A stretch of DNA of 64,000 bases, from NCBI GenBank assembly GCA_963806335.1, contig CAWDXO010000009.1, forward strand, positions 62,001-126,000, in the 5' to 3' direction. Positions within the stretch are counted from its first letter, which is position 1. Every line of letters starts with the position of its first letter. Made by a program: the position numbers and the translations under genes. Origin of the DNA: Palsa-504 sp963806335. Its GTDB lineage: Bacteria; Actinomycetota; Actinomycetes; Streptosporangiales; Streptosporangiaceae. The notes under the pieces are model-generated. The model was not told the origin of the DNA. It did not search any database and worked only from the letters and a program-made list of their open reading frames with translations. Of this stretch, positions 8,491-15,246 are shown piece after piece.

Positions 8491-8836
8491 TCAACCTCAC
8501 CTTGCGGCGACATCATCGCGGCAGATGAGTGCGTCCGGTCCAGAGTCAGTTTCAGAAGAGCGTGACTGATCGACGAAGCATAGCGAGTGGCTATGCCAAT
8601 TCGTTAACCTGAATTCTCGCGGCCGGTCCCGGTGACTGGAGTTTCCCGGTCTTGCCGTAGCGTTGAGGGCATGAACTGGCGGTCGTCGCTACTCACGTAG
8701 GCAGTGCCGTCGGTCAGTGCCGGGTGGAGAAGACGATTTCTCCAGCGGCCATTGCGTGGCCTGTATCTGATCGTGCGCTGGCACCTCCGGATTTATACCG
8801 GGATGTCACCCGGCGCCCGGGAAAGGATCACCAGCG
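8491..8836. other. Intergenic region, nothing recognised
   Basis: About 345 bp with no frame carrying a ribosome binding site, no repeat and no clear promoter. It contains an AT-richer patch near 8590-8630, which may hold the promoter of the following YVTN gene. Confidence 0.4.
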
Positions 8837-9604
8837 ATGGGTAACCCGGCTGTTTCCGCGGCACGTATGACCTGGGCCGGCGACGCGGGCCGCCGCTGGC
8901 GGGTCATTAGCGGCGCCGGCGCCACGGCGGTCGCAGGGGCGGCGCTGGCCGTCCGCCAGGCCAGGCGCGCGCGCCGGGTGACTGCCTATGTGGTCAGCGG
9001 CCGTATCGGAGTGCCGGGCCTGGTGACGCCGGTCCGGACGGCCGGCAACACCGCCGGGCCGCCGATCCCGGTCCCGCTGGCCCAGTCCGTCGCGATCACC
9101 CCGGACGGCAAGACCGTCTACGTGCCCAACGCCGCTAACCCCGCGGTGACGCCGGTCCGCACCGCCACCAACACCGCCGGGCCGCCCATCCCCGTCGGGC
9201 ACAGCCCCCGCGCGATCGCCGTCACCCCGGACGGCAAGACCGCCTACGTCTCCAACGGCGACGACAGCACGGTGACGCCGATCCGGACAGCCGCCAACAC
9301 CGCCGGGCCGCCGATCCCGGTCGGGCCCGGGCCGTTTGACATCGCGATCACGCCCAACGGCAAGACGGCCTACGTCCTGAACTCCAACGGTGACACCGTC
9401 ACCCCGATCCGGACCGCCACCAACACCGCCGGGCCGCCCATCCCGGTCGGGAACGAGCCCTTCGGCATCGCGATCACGCCCAACGGCAAAACCGCCTACG
9501 TAACGGGCGGAACCGACTCAGTAACCCCGATCCGGACCGCCACCAACACCGCGGGACCGCCGATCACGGTCGGGATCGCCCCGAATGCCATCGCGATTAC
9601 CTGA
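8837..9604 (+). CDS. YVTN-family beta-propeller repeat protein (short)
   Basis: 255 aa. A short Arg/Ala-rich N-terminus (residues ~1-60) is followed by four complete ~42-residue repeats, each with T-P-(V/I)-R-T-A, N-T-A-G-P-P-I-P-V and I-T-P-(D/N)-G-K-T-A-Y-V. The fifth ends after AIAIT with TGA, where a further PDGKTAYV block would be expected. Five blades are fewer than the seven usual in closed propellers, so the gene is probably 3'-truncated or the protein oligomerises. Family members are usually exported; a single weak hydrophobic segment (residues ~28-38) is seen, so export is uncertain. AAGGA ribosome binding site before ATG 8837. Confidence 0.8.
   Translation: MGNPAVSAARMTWAGDAGRRWRVISGAGATAVAGAALAVRQARRARRVTAYVVSGRIGVPGLVTPVRTAGNTAGPPIPVPLAQSVAITPDGKTVYVPNAANPAVTPVRTATNTAGPPIPVGHSPRAIAVTPDGKTAYVSNGDDSTVTPIRTAANTAGPPIPVGPGPFDIAITPNGKTAYVLNSNGDTVTPIRTATNTAGPPIPVGNEPFGIAITPNGKTAYVTGGTDSVTPIRTATNTAGPPITVGIAPNAIAIT
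9026..9601 (+). repeat. Tandem ~126-bp repeats inside the YVTN gene
   Basis: Period of 126 nt (one unit 123), four full copies and one partial. DNA identity is highest in the block coding for NTAGPPIPVG. It is a coding repeat, prone to copy-number change; no spacers of the kind seen in CRISPR arrays. Confidence 0.85.
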
Positions 9605-9701
9605 CCAGGCCGGCCGAGCGCGGCCTCGAGCCATATCACCTGCTGCTCCACCTGTCTGCGGCAAATGAGTGTGCCGACTTTGATCTGCGTAGCATCGTGA
9701 T

Positions 9702-10421
9702 GTGCTGTTGATGCTGTGGAGTGCGCCGCGCAGCCGGTCGACCGCCTTCTTCCGGATGATGGCAGAGCGCGGCGATTTCACGATGGTGCACGAGCCATTT
9801 TCTTATCTGGCCGAGTTCGGCCGGACAGACGTCGCGGGCGAGCACATCACGTCAGCAGCCGGGCTGATTTCCGTGCTCACCTCGCTCGGACGAGACGGCC
9901 GCGTATTCGCCAAGGAAACCACCGGGCGGCATTACCCCGAAGTCCTAGCGGACCGGCAGTTCCTGACTGCCGGCGCACGGCACACGTTCCTTATCCGGCA
10001 CCCGCGCGAGACGATTGTCTCCTACCGTGCGCTTGATCCAGGCGCCGGACTGCACAAAGCCGGTTTCGAGTCCCAGTACCAGATCTTCGCCGAGATTTTG
10101 CGGCTGACCCGCCGTGTTCCCGTTGTCGTCGATTCCGAAGACCTCATCGCCCGCCCGGCCGCGATCATCCGGGCCTACTGCAGGCAGGCCGGCATAGATT
10201 TCCGCCCCGGAGCGCTGACCTGGCAGCCATCCGACCGCCCAGAGTGGCAGCCGTCCAGGCGGTGGCATGCCGACGCGGCGGCCAGTACCGGATTCGCCCG
10301 TATGGCGGGTAGGCCTGTCACCGACCTCGAACAGGACCCCGTACTGAGCGGCTACCTCAGTTATCACCTGCCGTTCTATGAGAAGCTTCACGCACGCCGG
10401 CTGACAGCGTTAAGCCGCTAG
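9702..10421 (+). CDS. Sulfotransferase-like protein
   Basis: 239 aa. The N-terminal SAPRSRSTAFFRMM matches the 5'-phosphosulfate-binding loop of PAPS-dependent sulfotransferases. FLIRHPRETIVSYRAL supplies the Arg and Ser of the 3'-phosphate-binding strand-helix, and VVVDSEDLIARPAAIIRAYC the usual distal segment. It would transfer sulfate from PAPS to an unknown acceptor in the cytosol. Start at GTG 9702; ATG 9711 is an in-frame alternative that would shorten the P-loop strand. Stand-alone gene. Confidence 0.8.
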   Translation: MLLMLWSAPRSRSTAFFRMMAERGDFTMVHEPFSYLAEFGRTDVAGEHITSAAGLISVLTSLGRDGRVFAKETTGRHYPEVLADRQFLTAGARHTFLIRHPRETIVSYRALDPGAGLHKAGFESQYQIFAEILRLTRRVPVVVDSEDLIARPAAIIRAYCRQAGIDFRPGALTWQPSDRPEWQPSRRWHADAAASTGFARMAGRPVTDLEQDPVLSGYLSYHLPFYEKLHARRLTALSR

Positions 10422-10488
10422 AACCTGGTCAGGCGAGCACTCGACTCGCGGCATGAGCGGGCGGGCATCTCGGCAGGCGTACCGGTTT

Positions 10489-10905
10489 TCAGTCTTGTAT
10501 GAGCCGGAATTCCTGCGCCACGACAAGAGTGTCATCGCTGACCGTGAAAGTCGGATCACCAAGAGCCTGACGCATCTCGGCCGAGTGCCAGAACTGCTCA
10601 TGGCCGGCCCGCCACTGCGCGACCGAGGTAAATCCTTCGCCTTCGCCCAGCGCGTGGTCCAGGTCCGCATCGGCCAGCCGTATCACCCGCACTGCGGTCG
10701 TCTCGATAATCGCGACGCCGCGGCCGGCCGAGTCGACCACAACCTGGCGCAGCCCGGGAGCTGGCAGCGGGTCGTTCTCGTGCTCGTAGCCGGCGACCAG
10801 CCCGGTTGTCGTGGTCTTCTCACCCGCCAGGATCGCGGCGACGAGCTGATCACGCAACGGTCCGGGGAAGGCGAACTCCGCGACTGGCAGATCATCGGCC
10901 GACAT
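10489..10905 (-). CDS. ASCH domain-containing protein
   Basis: 138 aa. The ASCH fold (RNA-binding, PUA-like) is visible as FPGPLRDQLVAAILAGEKTT near the N-terminus, the GLVAGY.HENDPLPAPG linker, then VVVDSAGRGVAIIETTAVRV and ADADLDHALGEGEGF. This layout matches actinobacterial ASCH proteins of about 140 aa; their role (nucleic-acid or nucleotide metabolism) is not settled. ATG at 10905 (MSADDLPV) is chosen over 10989, which would add a Cys/Arg-rich non-conserved tail. Confidence 0.85.
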   Translation of the reverse strand: MSADDLPVAEFAFPGPLRDQLVAAILAGEKTTTTGLVAGYEHENDPLPAPGLRQVVVDSAGRGVAIIETTAVRVIRLADADLDHALGEGEGFTSVAQWRAGHEQFWHSAEMRQALGDPTFTVSDDTLVVAQEFRLIQD

Positions 10906-11090
10906 GGCCGCAAGCCTACAGAACTCTGATCGCTTGTGATCCGCCAAATCCCCGCTCTGTCTGCGGCATGAGCACGCATTCCCACGCATGGCCGCGATGA
11001 ATGAATATGCAAGGAGGTCAGCCGCTTGTGGTGTCGGTACGCGGGACAGCGAGACACGGACATAGCGAGGGCGTGTTGCTCCCCCCGTAA

Positions 11091-11104
11091 GTACCGATCG
11101 GTAC
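11091..11104. promoter_or_regulatory. 14-bp perfect palindrome, probable operator
   Basis: GTACCGATCGGTAC is a perfect dyad 115 bp upstream of the lamin-tail gene, in an otherwise empty stretch. The ACCGA/TCGGT half-sites resemble TetR-family operators. No regulator gene is adjacent. Confidence 0.45.
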
Positions 11105-11218
11105 GTCGAGCATATGCTTTGTACGCGACGAGTGTTGTGCGCAGAACTGGCGATTCGGTCTGCTAGTCTTTGCCGGTTGGGCCAGATTCAATGGCGATAA
11201 ATTCTGCGAGGGGGAGAA

Positions 11219-11683
11219 ATGCGAAAAATAAGTACATTTGTCATGACCGGGCTGGCGGGGCTGGCCATGACGCTTGGCCTCACGATGGCCTCGGGCGCGG
11301 CAGCGCAGGCCGCGACGTACCGGATGCAGATTTACGAGATCTGGTACAACTCACCGGGCCCGGACTACGGCGGCAACACGAGCCTGAACCATGAGTGGGT
11401 GAAGCTGCACAACACTTCGTCCGCCAGCATCAACTTGGCCCACTGGACGCTCCGCGACAAGGCCGGGCACGTATTCGTGTTCGGTTCGTACACGATCAAG
11501 CCGTACGGCTACGTGACCATCCACACCGGCCACGGCACCGGCACGCAGACCGACCGGTACTGGAACCATTCCTGGTACATCTGGAACAACACCGGGGACA
11601 CGGCGGTCCTGCGAAACCAGAACGGCACCGGGATCGACTCGTGCACCTATAAGGGTGCCAGCCAGGGCTACGTTTTCTGCTGA
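11219..11683 (+). CDS. Secreted lamin-tail-domain protein
   Basis: 154 aa. A signal peptide (MRKISTFVMTGLAGLAMTLGL, cleavage after AAAQA around residue 31) is followed by one lamin-tail domain. It shows YRMQIYEIWYNSPGPDYGG, NHEWVKLHNTSSASINLAHW, LRDKAGHVFVFGSYTIKPYG and TAVLRNQNGTGIDSCTYKG, the order usual in bacterial LTD proteins. A C-terminal Cys pair (in DSCTYKG and YVFC) could form a disulfide. Probably extracellular or cell-wall associated. GAGGGGGAGAA ribosome binding site before ATG. Confidence 0.9.
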   Translation: MRKISTFVMTGLAGLAMTLGLTMASGAAAQAATYRMQIYEIWYNSPGPDYGGNTSLNHEWVKLHNTSSASINLAHWTLRDKAGHVFVFGSYTIKPYGYVTIHTGHGTGTQTDRYWNHSWYIWNNTGDTAVLRNQNGTGIDSCTYKGASQGYVFC

Positions 11684-12369
11684 GGGCGCCGACCCGTTGT
11701 CCGCAGCAGAGAGCCGCCTTCGACGCAGCGCACTCCCGGAGGATCGGCGCCCAGATCATCACGATGGCCCTAAGCGGTCTGCTCTCCACGCCGCCTACAC
11801 CAGATCCCTCATCGCCCGTATCAGCACCCTGACCGCGGGATGCCAGCGCTGCGCTTCGCGGCCGGCCTTTGCTGCTCCTTGTTCCCGGCAGGCTCGTCCA
11901 CCGTCATGCCGGCTTCCCGCCCCTGGATCAGCGAAATACCGTCGCCGAATAATAAGCGGCCAGCAGCCACACCGAACGAGGTAATCTGCGCGCAACCGCT
12001 CTTACCTGAACGCGATAAGGCGATCGGCAGATATTTAGCGATCCTATCTCCTACGAGAACAAGGTGAAAGGCTACATGGCGATCACCGGCAAGGGCCGAG
12101 AGCGTGAGTTACTGTAGCATTCAGAACACGTATTGATGTGTGCGTGAAGAAAGCACTCACATCGGCATGAGCGGTCGTACCAGAATCCTGCGGTTGTCTG
12201 TACCGGATCGGCTACGCGGTCCCCAGCCGGGGATGCTGGGGTCGGGCAAGATGCTGACGGCCTAGATTTGGTGGAGCGCGGCAGGCCGGTTTCGCCTGCC
12301 GGTTCCCGGGACTGGACCTGCCCTGGTGCCCGGACAGGCTAGATCCGGGCGAGCGGGCCGCTGGGGCGG
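11684..12369. other. Long intergenic stretch, nothing recognised
   Basis: About 690 bp between a plus-strand gene and a minus-strand gene, both ending here. Frames on both strands are short and of shadow-like composition (Arg/Pro/Ala-rich). The patch 11930-12130 is AT-richer. I see no RNA gene or repeat. Confidence 0.4.
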
Positions 12370-12618
12370 TCAGGCCAGGGCGCGGCCGATGAGATGGCGG
12401 TTCTTCTCCACCGACCCGGGCAGCACGGTGAAGTGCACTTGCCCGTCGTCATCGACAGCCACTACCCGGACGACTGCCTGGGCCTGGCGGTTCCCGGCGA
12501 CCAGCATCGCCCCGGGGCGGATGCGGGCGGGGTCACTGGCCTCGCTCAGCGTGGACCAGCCGAGTCCGTCATCGTCTTCGTCGTTGAGGTCGGCTATCAA
12601 GTCGATACGTGAGTTCAT
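12370..12618 (-). CDS. Conserved small hypothetical protein (82 aa)
   Basis: Begins MNSRIDLIADLNDEDDDGLG and ends SVEKNRHLIGRALA. An acidic start is followed by a beta-rich segment (PGAMLVAGNRQAQAVVRVVA). Similar uncharacterised proteins occur in actinobacteria. ATG 12618 has a GGAGGGA ribosome binding site. The same frame is open upstream through the preceding gene, but only because that gene carries a frameshift; the ribosome binding site and the acidic N-terminus argue for a separate start here. Confidence 0.7.
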   Translation of the reverse strand: MNSRIDLIADLNDEDDDGLGWSTLSEASDPARIRPGAMLVAGNRQAQAVVRVVAVDDDGQVHFTVLPGSVEKNRHLIGRALA

Positions 12619-12640
12619 CCGGGTCCCTCCGCTATCCAGG

Positions 12641-13017
12641 TTACGCGTCGTGGTAGGAGTTCGGCATGACCCGGTGCGGGCAACTGGCAAGCCGCCGCAC
12701 GCCATCCCCAGGTCATCGAAGCCCACGGTGTAATGGCGCGGGTTGCGGCCGGTGGGCTCCAGCCTCATCCCGGCGGCAAGAACGTCTCTGACCGTCAGCA
12801 GGCTCAAGCGATCAAAGCGGACCAGCGGCACTTGCTGAGCGAGCTCATCGACGGTGGCGCCGCGGACGGCGAAGACCGAGATCCCGTAGACGCCGTAAAT
12901 TCTGTGGTAACGCGCCGCATCCGCGCACAGGACGTCCGGGTCGAGGTCACCGCCACGCACCAGCACGACGCCGCCGTCCTCCAGGACGTCGCCGTCTCGC
13001 AGCCGTCTCAGCTTCAT
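12641..13017 (-). pseudogene. Conserved hypothetical gene with a one-base frameshift
   Basis: Starts MKLRRLRDGDVLEDGG at ATG 13017 and reads well to HYTVGFDDLG. From there the intact frame runs on, without stop, into the next gene. Inserting one G in the run at 12706-12709 (CCCC on the plus strand) gives a continuation ending PHRVMPNSYHDA and TAA at 12641, just before the next gene's ribosome binding site. The restored product would be 125 aa. The start codon overlaps (ATGA) the stop of the truncated MFS gene. Real mutation or homopolymer sequencing error cannot be told apart here. Confidence 0.65.
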
Positions 13018-13955
13018 GGCCGGATTATGACCGGCGCCACTGACATAATCGGGCCGTCGGGCCATCGGGGTGCTGACCGCGTTGTCGGGCTCGCCAAGGC
13101 GATGAGAGCCGCGGCGATGAAGAACGAGAGGTAGGCGCCGCCGCGGTTGCGGTCGAGCACCACGCGGGGCGGCAGCAGCGGGTGGGCCGCCCGGCCCTGC
13201 CAGAACGCGAATGCCACCAGCAGCACCGCGCCAGCGGCCAGGAACCCGTAGGTGGACGGCGTGGCCCAGCTGTGCGCGGCCGCGTTGGAGAACCCGTAGA
13301 CTAGGCAGAATACGCCGCTGGACACCAGGACCACGCCCGGGATGTCCAGCCTGGGCCGGGCCGGGGACGGCTGCCGGGCCAGCAGCAGCGCTCCCCCCGC
13401 AAAGGCCACCGAGGCGAAGATCAGGTTCACGTACAGCGTCCACCGCCAGGACAGGTACTCGGTCAGCGCGCCGCCGAGCAGTAGCCCGATCGCGCCGCCG
13501 GCCCCTGCGATCGCCCCGTAGATGCCGAAGGCCTTGCTGCGGTCCTTCTGCTCGGTGAACGTGGTGGTCAGCAGCGACAGCGCCGACGGCACCAGTAGCG
13601 CGGCGAACGCGCCCTGGCAGGCCCGCGCGGTGATCAGCATGGCGAAGTTGACCGAGGCGCCGCCGATGGCCGAGACCCCGGCGAAGCCGGCCAGCCCGGT
13701 CAGGAACGTGACCTTGCGGCCCAGCAGGTCGGCCAGCCTGCCGCCGAGCAGCAGCAGGCTGCCGAACGCCAGGGTGTAGGCGGTGACCACCCACTGCCGG
13801 TCCACGGTGGTGAAGTGCAGCGCGCGCTGGGCAGATGGCAGCGCGATGTTCATGATCGTCAGGTCCAGGACCACCATGAGCTGCGCCAGGCTGATCACGC
13901 CCAGGATGAGCGAGCGCCGATCCCGGACACCGCTGAGAGAGGTGGTATCAGTCAT
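13014..13955 (-). pseudogene. MFS transporter (DHA2 type), 3'-truncated
   Basis: From ATG 13955 (MTDTTSLSGVRD...) the protein has motif D1 LDLTIMNIALPSAQ, motif A GGRLADLLGRKVTF and motif C region GAIAGAGGAIGLLLGG, then breaks off after RNRGGAYLSFFIAAA. Normal members continue for about 150-200 more residues; here an unrelated tail (ALIALASPTTRSAPRWPDG...) follows to a TGA at 13014. Breakpoint near 13110. About nine to ten helices remain, so transport is unlikely. The stop overlaps the ATG of the next small gene. Confidence 0.8.
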
Positions 13956-14525
13956 GAGATTCACGACCTCTTTCTGTGTTGCTACTGGCGTTGCGGGCCA
14001 CGCTGCGCGTCGCGGCTGCGACGGGGAGGTGCACCCGAAGTTAGCGGCCATCACGGTGAACGGTTGGCGCCTGATCCTGGTGATTTGCGGTCTGGGGTGA
14101 GCTGGCGGACCTCGAGCAGGTCCAGGCCGGAGCGACCGCTGGCCGTCCTCGGTAGTACCTCCCCGCACGCATGAGGTGACCCACTGGTCCATTGCCCAGG
14201 CCAGGCACGCGGCGAACGGGTACTCCACCTGGATCTGGTACCGGTCCACTCCAGGCCAGCGCACGTACCGTCAACGAGGTGAATCACTGACATCCGGTGA
14301 TGACGTCTCACCTGCCCGGCAGAAAGCCTGGGTCCCGTCGTGAAGGCTGGCACGGCCGCCAAGGGGACGTGCCTCAGATTCAAGGGAGGGACCGTGACAT
14401 CAGTCTCCGGCGCCTGCAGGGTCCGGGCGTTTCTGCCTCTTACTGGGGCCGGTATGCCTGACCGATGTCGACCGCCGAGAAATCCCGCACCAGGCCAGGT
14501 CGACTACTAGCGCGGAAATCACATC
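13956..14525. other. Divergent intergenic region with possible gene remnant
   Basis: About 570 bp separate the truncated MFS from the plus-strand operon. On the minus strand, around 14170-14264, one frame reads VDRYQIQVEYPFAACLAWAM, which looks coding but is broken by frame changes; I cannot assign it. The repeated 33-bp element described separately lies at 14281-14313. Confidence 0.35.
14281..14313 (+). promoter_or_regulatory. 33-bp repeated upstream element, copy 1
   Basis: Starts GAATCAC and contains ATCCGGTGATGAC and TCACCT. It aligns without gaps to the sequences at 19468-19500 and 20022-20054, with 22 of 33 positions identical in all three. It lies about 210 bp before the F420-type reductase gene. 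After it, GCCTGGG is also shared with copy 3. Likely operator or promoter shared by the cluster; the factor is unknown. Confidence 0.6.
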
Positions 14526-15197
14526 ATGAAAGGTGGACCCAAGGTGGGTATTTCGGATCGCATGGTGGCCATCATCGGCACCGGCAACATCGGCGGCATT
14601 CTCGCGGCGGACTTCGCGGCCGGCGGTCAGGACTTCCTGCTGGCCGGCCGCGACCGGGAGGAAGCCAGGAAGATCGCGTCCGACCTGGACGGCCACGCCG
14701 AAGCGGTCAGCGTAGACGAGGCGGTCGACCGGGCCGACGTGCTCGTGCTGGCCGTCTGGCTCGACGCCTTCGAGCAGCTCATCGCGCAGTACGGCGAGCG
14801 ACTGACCGGCAAGGTAATCGTTGACCCGACCAACCCGATCGCACCCGATGATCACGGCGGCGTCCGCAAGATCATTCCCGAGCAGGAGTCCTCGGGCCAG
14901 ATCCTGGCCGGCCTCCTGCCAGCCGGAGCCCGGCTGGTCAAGGCGTTCGGCACGCTGTCGGCCCCCACCCTGTCCGCGGCCGCGCGGCGGGAGCCCGAGC
15001 GGGCGGTCCTGTTCTATGCCGCCGACGACGCCGCCGCCGGCGACCTGGTCGCCGACCTGATCCGCGTCAGCGGCTATGAACCGGTCCGCGTGGGCGGCCT
15101 GGACCAGTCCATCCGCATCGAGATGCTCGGCGACCTGCACGAATACGGCGGCTTGGGCCGAGTCGTGACCAAGACCGAAGCACTGAAGGCCATCTGA
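14526..15197 (+). CDS. NADPH-dependent F420 reductase-like / NAD(P)-binding protein
   Basis: 223 aa. The Rossmann motif VAIIGTGNIGGILAADFAAG is at residues ~14-33, DFLLAGRDREEARKIA follows as the phosphate-binding strand, then DVLVLAVWLDAF and VIVDPTNPIAPDDHGG. Length and layout fit the coenzyme-F420-dependent NADP oxidoreductase family, here probably a reductase partner or redox helper of the molybdenum hydroxylase downstream. ATG 14526 is used; GTG 14544 and ATG 14562 also keep the Rossmann fold. Stop is 49 nt before the hydroxylase start, consistent with one operon. Confidence 0.8.
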   Translation: MKGGPKVGISDRMVAIIGTGNIGGILAADFAAGGQDFLLAGRDREEARKIASDLDGHAEAVSVDEAVDRADVLVLAVWLDAFEQLIAQYGERLTGKVIVDPTNPIAPDDHGGVRKIIPEQESSGQILAGLLPAGARLVKAFGTLSAPTLSAAARREPERAVLFYAADDAAAGDLVADLIRVSGYEPVRVGGLDQSIRIEMLGDLHEYGGLGRVVTKTEALKAI

Positions 15198-15246
15198 CCT
15201 AGCCCGCTTCGGCAGACGTCCGCCTGCGCCAGAGGAGGAAATCTTG

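Noticed and set aside
9026..9601. Regular repeats resembling a CRISPR array
   Set aside because: Units are 126 bp, contiguous, in frame and encode propeller blades; there are no spacers and no cas genes.
12370..13794. 474-aa ORF as one protein
   Set aside because: It joins an MFS shadow, a frameshifted small gene and a second small gene with its own ribosome binding site.
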